Notes under the pieces: model-generated
The model's input: the letters and a program-made list of their open reading frames with translations, nothing else
What the model was told of the DNA's origin: nothing
The model's database searches: none
Made by a program: the position numbers and the translations under genes
Shown: positions 36,701 to 49,537 of the stretch, piece by piece
Layout of the letters: every line of letters starts with the position of its first letter
Position numbering within the stretch: position 1 is the first letter of the stretch
Origin: Larix kaempferi
Lineage: Eukaryota; Streptophyta; Pinopsida; Pinales; Pinaceae
Direction: 5' to 3'
Length of the DNA stretch: 64,000 nucleotides
NCBI GenBank assembly: GCA_027924585.1
Contig: BSBM01002060.1
Coordinates: 248,001 to 312,000 of the forward strand

Positions 36701-37369
36701 ATGTACGAAACATTCACACCAAATCCAAAACTTTGTTCTACAAACCTTCTAGGTCTATGAGAAGCCTTTGAAGTCTACGAGAAACATGGGAAGATATAAG
36801 AATCTTTAGCTTTTCTAGACCTAATAAAAAATATATATATACCAACTTCGATTGAAACCATGATAGGAAAGAGGGGCACAACATAGTCTACCAATAGGAA
36901 AAAGAGATGGAAGGATATATTTAAAAGGCCATGTGAATATGTTGGGTCCTAATTTAGTCGTTTTTACAACATAGTCTACCAATAGGAAAAAGAGATGGAA
37001 GGATATATTTAAAAGGCCATGTGAATATGTTGGGTCCTAATTTAGTCGTTTTTTACCCAAATACAACATTCTCTAGAAAGAGTCTAAATGTCTTCGATAT
37101 GGTCACCTTGCTAGACCTGTATTATTAATTATACTAAATAATTATTATTCATTTTTTTTAATTTGTTTTGATGTAAGGAAGGGTGTTTAACCTTTCAAAA
37201 TTGTAAAAAAAGGATGGCATCTAATTAATTAAAGTCTAGCATCGTTATTTTTAATCTGAGTGCACTTCATCCTATTTATTTAATGTAGTTAGACAATTCA
37301 TTTTCCTATGTAAAGTTTCAAACATATTTTCTTTTGGTTTGAACTTCAAGAGTGCATATTGTGGGGAAC
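33780..37369. other. AT-rich spacer downstream of the TNL
   Basis: 33780-33951 still holds receptor-derived sequence (SLSMRECSNLQML in a shifted frame). Beyond that I see no gene. Local duplications include a 23-bp repeat at 34318 and 34353, and a perfect 88-bp tandem duplication at 36878-37053. The minus ORF at 34952-35320 has no recognisable motif. Confidence 0.5.
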
Positions 37370-37754
37370 TTGCTCTACAAATTCTTTAGTGATTGACTGT
37401 TCAGTTTTCAAGGAAGTGGGAAGATGGATCCTTATATGATCCGCATTAGTGGCCCGGTTGAAGAAACTCTACCCATCTCCAACACTGAATTCAACACATG
37501 ACCCCAATGTATTTATGGATCAAAACACTTTGTTTATCTTTGAAAAGAATTTCTACAAACAACTGCAACTAAAGTGTGGGATTCTCCAAATTGATCAGGA
37601 GTTTACCGATTCTTGAAATTGATCAAGAGCTTGCCTCTCAGAGATCAACCAAGAACATGGTAATGGGATTTGCCACTAATAAAAAATGTGGAACATTGGG
37701 GTATTAATGAGTAACAATGGAGAAATTCAATCTAATTGTAAATCCAAGAATTGA
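37370..37754 (+). pseudogene. Class III peroxidase, C-terminal fragment
   Basis: Class III peroxidases are secreted haem enzymes of plant cell walls. Only the C-terminal end is left. Pieces in order are FQGSGKMDPYM, ARLKKLYPSPTLNST, FEKNFYKQLQLKCGILQIDQ, RSTKNMVMGFATN and NIGVLMSNNGEIQSNC, ending at TGA 37752-37754. They match the family's order from the Asp/Pro loop to the terminal conserved Cys. Frameshifts separate the pieces. A 28-bp direct duplication repeats the LQIDQE segment near 37585-37640, and about ten codons are missing before NIGVL. The haem-binding His and catalytic N-terminal half are absent. Confidence 0.75.
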
Positions 37755-38920
37755 GCAAGGTTTTCCTAATTAAAGCCATGGAAATAAATTCAGTTCGCAA
37801 TTAAACATTCGAACAAAGGATATCTGCTATTTAATTTCAGCATACAATGTAAAACATGTAGAAATAGAGAATTGCAATGCCAAAAATAATTTGTAGAGGT
37901 GTTAAATCCTAGTGCTTAAATTCACATTTGAAGTTTAGTTTAGATTATGGAACATTTTCCTAACTTCATTTAAGAATAAAAAACAAATGCCCAACATATA
38001 TATTATAAAAAAAGAAATAAATAAAATGAATTTAAACCCTAGGGTTGTTGTAGAAATCATTGGTTAGGTTAACCATAAAAGTCTAGAGAAGCATACACAA
38101 GTGGCTTATGTTTCCCATACAAGTTATCCATTCAAAGAACATGTCTAATCAAGTATCAAGTTGGTAGTTGGGAATTCTGTTAGCATTTTCACTACATTCT
38201 ATTTTAAGTCTATTCAAAGTGACAAGCTATAAACCTAACTACAAAGAGATTAATAAAAAAAATTAGTATAATAAAACAACTATGCATGTAATTTAAAATT
38301 TCCTTTGGCATTTTTCATAGTTAAGTATTTCTATTATAAAATATGCATCCAATATTATATATGTAATTGAAATAGAGTAATATGACTATCCTATGGCCTC
38401 AAATTATCTCTAACATTTATATTTATAATATAAATGATCACTTTATAATATATTTTTATTTTATTTAAAAAAAAAATATTATATAAAACATTTATAAATG
38501 TATACTTGTTTATCAAATGAATCTAAATTTAATTTTGTATTTGAGAAAAAAAATACAATATAAAACAATTATAAATTTACACATTAAGTAAATCTAATTA
38601 ATTTGAATACTTGTAGAATAAATATTATTCACCCACCAAATTTATATTTCAATAAATAATATATTGAATTTAGACATTTTAAAAAACTATATATAATATA
38701 AATACAATTAAATATATTATAATTTTTTATTTTAAATATAAAAATTAAATCTATTATAAAAATATCATTCATTAACCAAGCTAAATATACATTTTCCCAA
38801 AATAAATATAAAATATAAAAATAAAATAATATATTTATCAAATAGAATAACAAATAAATACCTAACATAAATAATACATTATCATGAAATATATAATTTA
38901 AAAATCTTTTTTTATTTAAT

Positions 38921-38955
<35 letters not shown>

Positions 38956-41900
38956 AGGAATACCTATTGAATGTCCTTGAACATACTCCATGATCCAGCC
39001 GCTTCCTTTTCTTTAATTCACCAAGATAATGTTGCTTCTAAGTTTCCATAAGAATATGAAATCCTGCACTAAAAATTTATAAAATTAATGGTGAGATGGA
39101 TTTCTCAGTTGTGAAATAAAGATTATGTTAATCACAAAAAAAAAAAAATACGAAACAGCAGTATATGTAAATATATACCAATACATAAACTTAAGGAATA
39201 ATACTGATATCACAATTAATTTTGAAAATAAAAACCCCTATACATTCTCAGCAGGACTAAAGGCAGGAGCTTATTCCTCGAAAGCTTTTTCGGTTGTGGG
39301 TTCGATCTCGGTAACTTTTATAGCTTCCTCATTCACCTATTCTTCGCTTGCAATCAATCCAACTGAAGCAGCGAGCTGCACAAACAATCCATCACGTGGC
39401 AGGCTTTTATTCGACGGAGGGACAACGGATTTAAAAACCGTGACGTAGAAATTTTGAAATACGTGGCAGGATTTTATTCATCAGAGGGACGACGAAGTGG
39501 TAACTGTGCCCACAAACCCGACCTCGGAAAAAGAACGCCTTTGACGTAAATATAACTTTTTACTTCTTAAATACAAAGTATAGATTGTTTCCTTGGATTT
39601 TCTATCAAACTTTAATTGTATGTATCTCAAAACCTATATCTCTATAATTCGGCTATTTACACTCTATATTTATAATATAAATAACAAAGTTGAATATTTG
39701 ATATTTAATAATTTTATTTAAATTGAATTATTAATAATACAAATATGTTAATATAGCATTATAATTGGGCCAATTTCATAGTGATACGTGTCCACCTATA
39801 TTTAATATAATGTTTGATTAGTTGTAAAGTTGATATATTTTGTTGGTGCATTGTTTGTGTGGGATTTATTGTGGATTTATTAGGTACATGTATATATGCA
39901 AACAATAAAGTTGGGTACACCATAAATAATATATTGGCGGTGAACAACAAAATTGGCTATTCAATAAAAAATACCTTACAATAACTATAATATTCTTGTG
40001 CATTTTTTTTGTACTTTTTATTTGGGCAAATGTATAAATGTGAACAATAAAGTTAGATACACCATAAATAACATATTGGGTAGATAAATGTATGTACTAG
40101 GTAAGTCTTCATGACTTTATTATATTTTATGTTTTAGTGATAACCTCTCATGAGTTTACTATATTCTAAGTTGGTAAAATTTTATTCTCAATATGATTTA
40201 AGTGGTAAGTTTACATGATTATATTCTTAGTTGGTAAGAGTTTATTGAGTAGGTTGATCATTATTAATTAGGTTGAGACAAACTCTTGGTTTTATTCCTT
40301 TTTATTATTTTTATTTTTATTAGAAATTCATTTTCACTAAGTTGATAAAAAATTATTATAATCAACTTACATCCATTTTAACCTACAATCTGTGAGGTAT
40401 AGATCTATCTTAAGTCTATTTCTCAAGCAATGAGAATGATCAAAATTTCAAAGGTGCTACCTTTTTTTATGGTGCAAAAACCATAAAACAATTCACAACT
40501 CTAAATATTTAATACATCCTTATCGTGAAGAGATTCAATCATTTTCTAATACTTAATAAATGTCAATTTAAGATAAATCTACAATAGTTATTATTATGAT
40601 GTGAATGTAAAAAGTCTTAACATTACACTAATTCTTTAGTGACATTTATTTTTTATCATTAATTGTAAAATGCATATCTAAAAACAATCAATCCAATCCA
40701 AATTTTAGTTGTAGTTACATTTTCAATTTTATTTTAGAATTCTCCAAATAATCGACCTCCTAAATTTGACTCTCTTCAAATAAAATCACTTTGAAAAAAC
40801 AAATAATTCTAATATAAAATTGCATTAAAACTAAGACCATATTTCATCATCTTCATTTACTCTATTTAGAAATAAGGGAAAATAAAAATGCAAAGATCAT
40901 TAACTTTCATGTTTTCAAATTTACCATGGAAAAACAAATAATTTTAATATAAAGTTACATGAAAATATGTCTTTGTTTAAAAAAACAAAGACCATATTCC
41001 ATAATCTTCGATTAATCAATTTAGAAATAAGGAAAAATGAAAATGCAAAGATCAAATTAACTACAAAATTACCATTATAATTCATGGGCATTTTATATCC
41101 AATCATATATGTTTTTTATGCTATATATATTTTTAAAAGCCTAATCTTGACAGAGCCCCAAATCCTAAAAATTTAGAAGTTAATTCTTTTCCCCAGTGAG
41201 TGATTTTGGTCATATACATGTTTAATAATGGCAATAACATTTTTAAGAATTTGTGATTGTTTAAATTAATTTTAAATTCAATTATTTGAATGATAAAAGC
41301 CTAAAAGCTAAAAATTCCTAGCTCCCTTGGGTGTAAAGGAAAATACATTTGAAAAAATTATCAACGTGAAAATGTGTAGTAACCAACATATATATTAGCT
41401 ATCGAAAAACCAAAGCATCAGGCATTTACAAACTCCAAAATTACAAAGTGGCAACATGCAAAGGCATCATAAATCTACATATTGACACCATATTTCTTGC
41501 ATATTTATCTCATGGATTAGGGATATTATTTTATGTTCCTTACCATAAAGAGCCTATTTAAGCTAACTAGGTCAATTTAGTTCTCAATTCCCTCAAAAAC
41601 TATATTGCCAAACATTTAAATATGTGTATCTATTTTAGTAGTTGTATTCTTCGTTCCCAATTTACTAGCAATTAGTTGGCAGTTATGTTCAACAAGTATT
41701 GTCAAAATGATCCATAGTGTTATTCCTTGTTGGAACCAAGACACTAAAAAGGAAGTCTAATGCTTGATACCTTGCGAAGCTAAATCTGAATATGTTTCCC
41801 TCCATATCACCCTACTTTTTATGAGCACCTTCGTGTTTTACATTAATTTATATTAAACATACCTAGAAAAATGGTAGATGATGCCAGATCCATGATATGA

Positions 41901-42360
41901 TGAAAACATAAACTGAAGCAACCCTACACTGCCAATCTCTAGTAGTCATAAAAGAGATGAATCTAAGGTAAAAAAGATGCTATGCTTTCTGCCAAGCAAA
42001 TGTCAATTCTTCTACACCATCCTAGAAACACATTTAGATTCATGATAACATCCGAGGACCAATGTGCATAAATGCATGTATTGTACACAATTGATTTCGT
42101 AAGGATACACAAATTTTATTCCTGCATAACAAAACTTCCTATCCATACATGGCAGTTGTGGGTAGAAGGCATAAGTGCCCATAGAAATGTGTTGAAATTA
42201 AATAGAGATTGCTAGTATTGTTGCTTTATGCATGTTTCTACTTACATTGAATGGATTTTAGAAATACAACAACCAATCACAAGTAGAGATAACTAGCACT
42301 CACCTGACTGGATTTTAGAAATACAACGACCAATCACAAGCAGAGATAACTAGCACTCAC
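37755..42360. other. AT-rich spacer
   Basis: No supported gene. A (TA)n run lies at about 38924-38953. A short less AT-rich patch at 39240-39540 carries a 66-bp duplication (ACGTGGCAGG at 39395 and 39461). At 42253-42366 a 57-bp direct duplication spans the exon/intron border of the next relic. Confidence 0.45.
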
Positions 42361-42682
42361 CCATTTCCAAAAACTTCATCTCATTCATAACTTGACATCT
42401 TATCCACAAATTCCTGCATATTCTTGGATACATCTTCTAGATTAAAATCATTCATAATCTCCTTTGAGTTAGAGTAATTCCCTAATGTAGGATTCTTTGG
42501 TTTCTTCCACTTAAGTCATTCTCTCTCATATGAATCTATTTACTTCTGTCTCTATAGCATGGCAGCATTCAGATCCTCTTCTCCATTGTAAATCCATGTA
42601 TCGTTATCATTTGGTGGAAGGTCCAAACCCACAAAATCAAATGAGGAATGGGGCAAGGCCATAATTTCATCAATGCGTGTAA
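42361..42682 (-). pseudogene. Ecdysoneless/SGT1-like protein, internal exon relic
   Basis: One exon reads in a single frame from about 42682 to a GGTGAG donor at 42361. Pieces include TRIDEIMALPHSSFDFVGL, WIYNGEEDLNAAML, RQK, SYERE, FNLEDVSKNMQEFVDKMSS. I recall the order NGE-EDLN, ERQKE, then FxLxxxxxxMQxFVxKxSSYE from plant ecdysoneless (ECD) homologues, which act in mRNA processing and transcription. The family call is from memory. Four nonsense codons (TAG, TAA, TGA, TGA) break it, and no neighbouring ECD exons were found, so this is a fragment. Confidence 0.5.
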
Positions 42683-44095
42683 CTGGAGTGTGCATTAGTT
42701 TGTTGCAACAAAAGCAAAGCATCATATTAAAATCAAATACAAAAAAAATATCTTTCGTAACTACTCTTTCAAAAGTGAAAACAAGTACTCGATGTAATGG
42801 CTATGAAATAAAGAACAAAGCCTATTTTTAAAATCTTATAGTAAAGATGACAAGAATGAGTTCTGCATATCCTTCACCCAAAAAGAAAACTCTACCAACA
42901 AAAGAATGTAATCAATCTCCAGAAAAATAAAAAAAAGTACGATTTTCATTTAAGTGCTCAAGTTTCCAATTTTAATCCTTTTGCACCTACCCGTGTATAA
43001 TCCCTACATTATACCAATAACTAACAAAAGCCTTTTTATCTTGCTAGGCATCATTTAGAAATTGATCCATGTAAATGTCTTTTTCCAATGATTACATTCA
43101 TATTTTAACATTGAACACTTCTTTAGAATTGCATTGAATAATTTCCTTCCCTGTCAAAAAAATATGCATGCTAAGTAAATAACAAGTCATAATACATACT
43201 AACTTGATCCCTAGAGCGTATTGCTCATGCTCATATTATGAATCAACATATTTCAAGTTTCAACATAAAACATATTTTCTTTTTGTTAAATTTTTTCCAC
43301 GGAATGTACTTTCATGTTTAACGAGGGAAGAAATTGACTACTTCGCATATATCACTATGGAAAGAAACCAAACATAACAGGAAATAGGGATGTCTTCAAG
43401 AACCTTAGGGAATTAATTATGCTTCCCATGTCAAAGCAGTATACAAAATATCAATTCACATAATCCATGGTGGTTGAGTGTAGTTTTAATTTGAAACTAG
43501 ACCTTTACTAAGTTTATTGACTATTTGATTGGAATCTCTAATCCATGACTACCGACATAGGAGATTAAGTGAGCAGATTTGATTACACCTTGCTACCGAA
43601 CACAACCATGACTTGTCATAAGTCAAATAGAAAGGCATATTTCATTGGCATCCTGCCACGACCACACACGGGATGAAAGGAAAAGACTAATATAGTCTAC
43701 CTTTTAGTCAAGCCAGACAAAGTTGTGCAACACACTTTCATTTTATTCAAGATAAACATTAGGCTAAATTCATAATCTTGTCCAAGCATCCATCCTTCAC
43801 ATGATGCTCTGTGTGCACAAGTCCATCAGGGGTAAAGTCTACATCATGAATGTGCAAACATAAAATTCAACAATACTTTAAAAATCAAATGCTCATTCAA
43901 ATCCAACATATGATTATAGCATTAAAAAATTCAAAGATCTTGGAGACAAATATTACTTGAAACCTAATTATTTTAGCTCCACTTGGAATAGAAAGCTTCA
44001 AGTATAAACACTTTCCTTGCCTCCAATAACAACAAAAAGTTGTAAACAATTAACCAATAAAATCACATATGATTTAGAGGAAAGTAAAATAATAC
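42683..44095. other. Spacer between two minus-strand gene relics
   Basis: AT-rich sequence in which I could not find further exons of either neighbour. It may be intron or unrelated spacer. Confidence 0.4.
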
Positions 44096-44785
44096 CCTAT
44101 GGTTGTTAGTTCACCGGCTTCAGCACTAGTTAAGCCATAGGTACAACCACTGAAAGCCAACTTGTCTTTCTCATAGTGTAAATGCAAGGCTATGTATGGG
44201 CCAAATGATCTCATCCTCTCAACTAATAACTATATTTCATGTTGACATTCAAATATTGCTACAAGTTTAACTGAAGCAAAATTTAAAATTGTAGAAACGC
44301 AATAATGTGAAGAGTTTTCAATTTACCTTTCCCATTGCTTCAATGTGTGGGCCAAAACGCAAAGCATGATAGTGCATACTGCAATGCAACTTATGGATAT
44401 CCGGGGGTAAGTTATTATTTGCAAGGCGAGAATCTGATTTTGCAGCTCGAATCACCTGCAAAACAAAATAGTTTGTGTGTATTCATTAAATGGAAAGACA
44501 CATAAATTAGTCAACAAACTTTAAAAACATAGATTTAAAGAAGCATGCTGAATACAAATTCCACTTGAACTGTTAATTTTCCATAGTCAATAAGTGTAGC
44601 TTGGATTATGCTCCTGCCACAAAGGATCTATCTCCTCCTGATAGTACTCCACACCATACCGTCTTTGGAAATGTTTTACTGCTTTGGTAAAAGATGCAAA
44701 TTCCTTAGGAAATTTCTTCACAATTATGACGTCATCCACCAAAGTATTTATAAAATACTCCTCATCAAAAACGTCAAAAAAATTG
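44096..44785 (-). pseudogene. O-fucosyltransferase-like protein, three exons
   Basis: Plant O-fucosyltransferase-family proteins are Golgi type II glycosyltransferases. Exons run 44785 to about 44605 (FDEEYFINTLVDDVIIVKKF to PLWQEHN), 44455-44327 (IRAAKSDSRLANNNLPPDI, HYHALRFGPHIEAMGK, 43 codons) and 44229-44096 (LLVERMRSFGPYIALHL, EKDKLAFSGCTYGL). The last two have good GT/AG borders. The first has lost its donor: it runs CATAATCC into a stop. The family motif HLRYEKDMLAFSGC reads HLHYEKDKLAFSGC, so the conserved Arg is His. N-terminal and C-terminal exons were not found. A retrotransposon LTR begins 216 bp upstream of it (45002). Confidence 0.75.
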
Positions 44786-46630
44786 CTACAACATTTCAAT
44801 TTTCCACCATTTCAAATTGTAAGACCAAATTGAAATTGTAGAGGCACAACATAGACCTTCTAAGAAAAGTGGTTCAAGAAAAATAGAAATTAGTTCAAGC
44901 ACAATTTTTTTTATAGAAACTATAAACTTGTACTAAATGCACGCATGACCTTGAGTGTTCCCTTGACACAGTCATTCATGATAGACAATACATCATTATA
45001 ATATCTCGATTTTGACCCTGTTGCATTAAACATGTAAATAATGTAATATTGTTATAAAAATCATGGTGAGGAGCTCAAGGCCAAGGCCCCACCATTGATT
45101 TATTGTTCTCATATCGGAAATTAAAAATTGATGCATGTGAATCATGTGCCAGCCTAAGACAATGGAAATCATAAATATGATGTAAATATGTATTTAATAA
45201 AAAATGCCCACAACTAGCTATGCAATGTAACAAGAGTATGGGGGCATGATTTTTACGAGGAATAGGGAGGGAAAATATTCAACCCTTGAACCCATAGTGT
45301 CAAGCCAAGTGTCAATCAGAGAACCCATAAACCATTAACTACCCATTTTGACTTATGCACCCAATCATTTAATTCTTCCAAGAGTTGGTTGAGGTAGTTA
45401 TTGTTTTGGGAAATGGAAGGTATGGCTGCCTAATTTCATGTATGGGCAAGCCACCATTTTGGAAAATCGTGTTTTTCTTCGTAGGAAAGAAAGGACCCAC
45501 GAATTTGCTCTCCATTCCATCAGTCATCCATTGTTCTTGCTCTCTCACAAGTTATGGGATGGATAGGCATTTTCCCTCGCGTTTTTCCTGAGTTTTCCTC
45601 CATGTTTTCTAGCTGGGAGGTCGTTTTTTAGTTGAAGAATGACTGGGAGGAAGAGAATCACAATTTGGGGGTCTAGGGAGGCTGTTTTTTCCATTTAAAT
45701 GCCTATATACCTGTGGGAGAAATCGTTTCTTCATTGTGGTCGATTTTCCCTTCTCACAACTCGTTTTTGAGTGCCAATATTTGGGAAATCCATGGACACC
45801 ATGTTTTGTGAATCCCATAGTTAAAAACGTTTTTCTATGCCCAACATTGGTGTTGTTGTGTGTGTGGGAGATATTGTCTTGGTTTGGGTCATGTTCATCC
45901 ATTGTTTGGCTTGAACTTGGGTGTAAGCCACCAGGAGTAGAAGAGAAATCGGAATTGGCTTGATAAACCTAGTGAGGAGTGTAACCTCTCTAAAGATGAA
46001 GGGGATTTGTATACTTTTCTATACACACCTTGAAAAGCACTAGAAGGGAAGGTATGGCCTAAGGGACTGTGGAGCAGTGAAGGGAATACTTCCTTGTGTT
46101 GGGTGTGTAGGTATTGTGGGTGACAAGCTAGCTAAATATTGTGGAGGTGCCAATAGCTCTATGGATGAGCTCAGTGGCTCACTAGCTGATCCAGGTGGAT
46201 ATCCGTGGCGACCCACCTCTTCCAACTGGCTCAAAATAGTCTTCTGGCACTTTTGGTAATTTGCTATTTTTAGCAATTTTTTGGGTCCTAAACTTCCAGG
46301 GCCGTTTTAAGGCCCTAAACGATGTTTTTTTGGGCATGTTGCAGTTGTAAAAACCATCGTTTCCATTGTAGTCCTTAGATAGATCTTTCCAACAAACTAT
46401 CGTGCGCCCCAAACATAGATCGTATGCAAAAGTTACGACCTCGGGAAGTTGATGTACTAACTTACCCAAACGGGGCCCACATGACTTTTGGCGCTTCATC
46501 TCCTAGGGTTAGGTTTTTGGATGTCTAGGGTTTTTGACATTCCTGTTTATTGTAAAAAGGCCTTCAGAGCCTTGTTGTATTCATCTTGGAACGAATGAGC
46601 ATAGTGGCCACATCTCTTCTCAGAGATAGC

Positions 46631-48341
46631 TGTCACGTCCCCATTTTGACCCCCTTTGTATCAAATTGTAAATGATGTAAATACTGATATTTGATCATGG
46701 TGAGGAGCTCAAGGCCAAGGCCCCACCATTGATTTAGCGTTTATGTATCGGCAATTAGAATAGATGCCTGTGGTTCTTGTGCTAGATAGGCACAATGTAT
46801 ATAAGACATCATGTAAATACGAATTTTAATGAAAAATACCCCCAACCGGCTATGCAATGCAACAAAAGAGATGGGGCATGATTCTACAAGGAATAGGGAG
46901 GGAAATTATTCAAACCCTTGAGCCAATGGTATTAATCCATGTGTCAATGGGGAAACCCATAAACCACCAACTACCCATTTTGTCTCATGCACCCAATCAT
47001 TTAATTCTCCCAAGAAATTGGTTAAGGCAGTTAATGCCTTGGAAATGAAGAAGTATGGGCAAGCCATTTTCGTGCATGGGCAAGCCATCAACCTGAAAAT
47101 TCGTGTTTTTGCTTGTTGGGCAAGAAAACACCCACGAAATGGTGCCCAAAGCCATTCTGAATAGGAGTCTTCACTCATTCATGCAGGGGGGAGTTAGCTG
47201 GGTCTTTCCATATACGTTTTTCATCTAAATCCTGCATTTTTCCATGCCTGGGAGTCGTTTTTAACTGGTATAACAGTTGGGAGAGGAAGGCCACGAATTG
47301 GGGACTAGGAGGGAGGTCGTTTTTGCCCCGAATTGACCCTAGACGTTTTACTAAAAACGGATTTGGCTTCCTGGGTTGTTCACCAACTTCCCATTTCGTT
47401 TTGTGGGTTCCCACGTTTTTCTGAGTTAGCTGAAGCCCCATCTCATGCATTCCATTGTGGAAAACGTTTTCTTCATGCTCAGCAAGTGTAGTTTTGCTGT
47501 TATGGGCATCCTTGTTTTGTTGTGAACCTGTGAGCAAGAAACTGGAATGGTAGTGGACAGAATGGGCTTGATAAACCTAGTGTAGGGAGTAACCTCTCAA
47601 GAAGATCAAGAGGGCTGGCTACTTTTCTATGCACACCCTGAGAGCACTAGAAAGGAAGGTATGGCTTGAGGGACTGTGTGGCAGTGAAGAGAATACCTCC
47701 TTGTGATTGGGTGTGTAGGAATTGTGAGTGCCAAGCTGAACAGATCTGGGAGGGGTACCCATAGCTCTATGGTTGAGCTCACTAGCTTAGCAATTCTTCC
47801 CTTCCATGTCCTAGCAGCCTGATAACCCCAATTGCAGATTGGCTTGGCTCATCTTGGTGTATGCTTGGCTATGTGTGAGTCTGTTGTTCCCTGGTTCCAT
47901 GTAGAGATCATGCCCAGCTGGGGGGTGGCAGTGGTGCTGAGAGATTGAGGAGCACACTGACCTATGGTTGGGTGGAACGTTGCAGTTGCATAGCCAGTTG
48001 CGAGGGACTACTTTCGCATAAGATAAGTATTCTCCTGTATTAACTTGCAATTATTTAATTGATGGATATCTGAATGTATGATGGATGTGCAATTCGTAAT
48101 ATTCCGCTGTGATCTTCTTAAAATCATACATTTCCATATGTCTCTGTTATATTCTGTGAATGCTATGATTTAAAAGTTTCATGGGGCTAGATGCCCAGTT
48201 TAGCATCACGTCTGTCATGCACTTTCATATGTATATTTTCTTTTTAATTTGAATGCTTGTTTACTATGTATGGGGCTGGATGCCCGATTTAAACCTCACG
48301 ATCCTCTCCATCTAGTTGGAATGATGGGAGGGGACGTGACA
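46631..48341 (+). repeat. Chromovirus 5' LTR (1711 bp)
   Basis: Near-identical to 54246-55956. ORFs inside (for example 46857-47048 and 47175-47537) recur at the same offsets in the other LTR and are not genes. Confidence 0.95.
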
Positions 48342-48344
48342 GAA

Positions 48345-48356
48345 TGGTATCAGAGT
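48345..48356 (+). other. Chromovirus primer binding site
   Basis: TGGTATCAGAGT lies three bases after the 5' LTR, matching initiator tRNA-Met except at its last base, where the usual site has C. Confidence 0.75.
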
Positions 48357-48477
48357 TGCATTGCAGCATTGGGCCTCTATGGGCCAAACCTGATAGCAAT
48401 TACAAGGGGAAAATTTCAAAATTTTCTTAAGTCTGTTTTTGAAAATTTTTGGTTTAAGACTGTTTCGAAAAGAATTC

Positions 48478-49165
48478 CCGAATGCCTTCCGCAACTGCGG
48501 AAGCATTCGGCGAATCGTTCCGAAATTTCGGAAGCGTTCCGAGAATTTTTCCGAAAATTTGCGAAGGGAAGTTTTTCGGAAGGAATTCTCTTCCGAAATT
48601 GCGGAAGGATTTCTCTTCCGAAATTTGTGGAAGGAATTCTCTTCCGAAATTGCGGAAGAATTCTGCGAGTCGTTCCGCAACGCAGAAGAATTCGGCGAGC
48701 CGTTCCGAAGTTGTGGAAGACTTCGGCGAATCGTTCCGCAACTGCGGAAGACTTCACCGAATCGTTCCGCAACTGCGGAAGACTTCGGCGAATCATTCCG
48801 CAATTGCGGAAGCATTCCGCAAAAGCATTTCGCAAAAATTGCCCGAAACTGGGGAAGCATTCCGCGCAACGGCGGGAGCATTCTGCGAACGGCTCCGAAA
48901 TTGCGGAAGCCTTCGCCGAATGGCTCCGCAATTGCAGAAGCCTTCGCCGAATGGCTCCGCAAATGCGGAAGCATTCGCCGAATGGTTCCGCAACTGCGGA
49001 AGCCTTCGCCGAATGGCTCCGCAATTGCGGGAGCGTTCGGCAAATCGCCCTGCCATTGCGGAAGCATTCAGCGAACTGCTCCGCAGTTGCGGAAGCATTC
49101 AGCCAAGCGCCCCGCAGTGCGGAAGGCTTCAGCCAACCGCTCCGCAGTTGCGGGAGCATATAGTG
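48478..49165. repeat. ~30-bp palindromic repeat array in the retroelement leader
   Basis: About twenty diverged copies of a 30-bp unit built around the palindrome TTCCGCAAYTGCGGAA. Examples start near 48487, 48591, 48642, 48733, 48763, 48796, 48893 and 48985. The spacer between palindromes reads like GCATTCGGCGAATCG. The array is far richer in G, C and CpG than its surroundings. Because the period is a multiple of three with few stops, three plus and at least two minus frames are open for over 700 bp (repetitive NCGSLRRMAPQLRK-type peptides). I do not accept these as genes. It sits between primer site and gag, where packaging signals lie. Confidence 0.85.
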
Positions 49166-49266
49166 AACCGCCCGTCGCGGACGGATTCAGCGAACTGCCC
49201 GTTGCAGCAGGATTCCACGAACCGCCCGACGTGGCGTGATTCGTAAAAAAAAAAACAAAAAAAAAA

Positions 49267-49319
49267 CGAGGGCGCTGCCCTCGACCCGCCCTGCTGCCAC
49301 AAGGGGGCAAGCCCCCTTG
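49267..49319 (+). other. Two adjacent perfect stem-loops
   Basis: CGAGGGC and GCCCTCG pair around GCT (49267-49283). CAAGGGGGC and GCCCCCTTG pair around AA (49300-49319). They follow an A-rich run after the palindrome array and precede a pyrimidine run. They could be RNA structures of the leader. A function is not shown. Confidence 0.6.
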
Positions 49320-49537
49320 ACCCCCTTTTTTCTTTTTCCCCTCATATTTCGTTGTTGTGATTTGACGAATTGTTAGTATGGCATTTTTCCACGTGCATGA
49401 AGTAAGTTATGAATTCTGAGAATATAATGCAGCTAACAATTGTGCTGATGAACACATTTCAGAGAGTCACAGTTACAGCAGGGTAACACTCTAGATAATA
49501 CAGTTGGAAAGTTTTGGATCTTGGTTGGGCCAAGAAA

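Noticed and set aside
46857-47537. Small ORFs shared by 46857-47537 and 54472-55152
   Set aside because: They are identical offsets in the two LTRs of the same element and have no domain.
48478-49165. CRISPR-like array
   Set aside because: The unit is about 30 bp and palindromic, but there are no unique spacers, copies are diverged, and the host is a plant retrotransposon.
48249-49246. Five overlapping ORFs of 247-304 codons on both strands in the chromovirus leader
   Set aside because: All are translations of the ~30-bp palindromic repeat. Simultaneous openness in several frames shows the repeat, not a gene.
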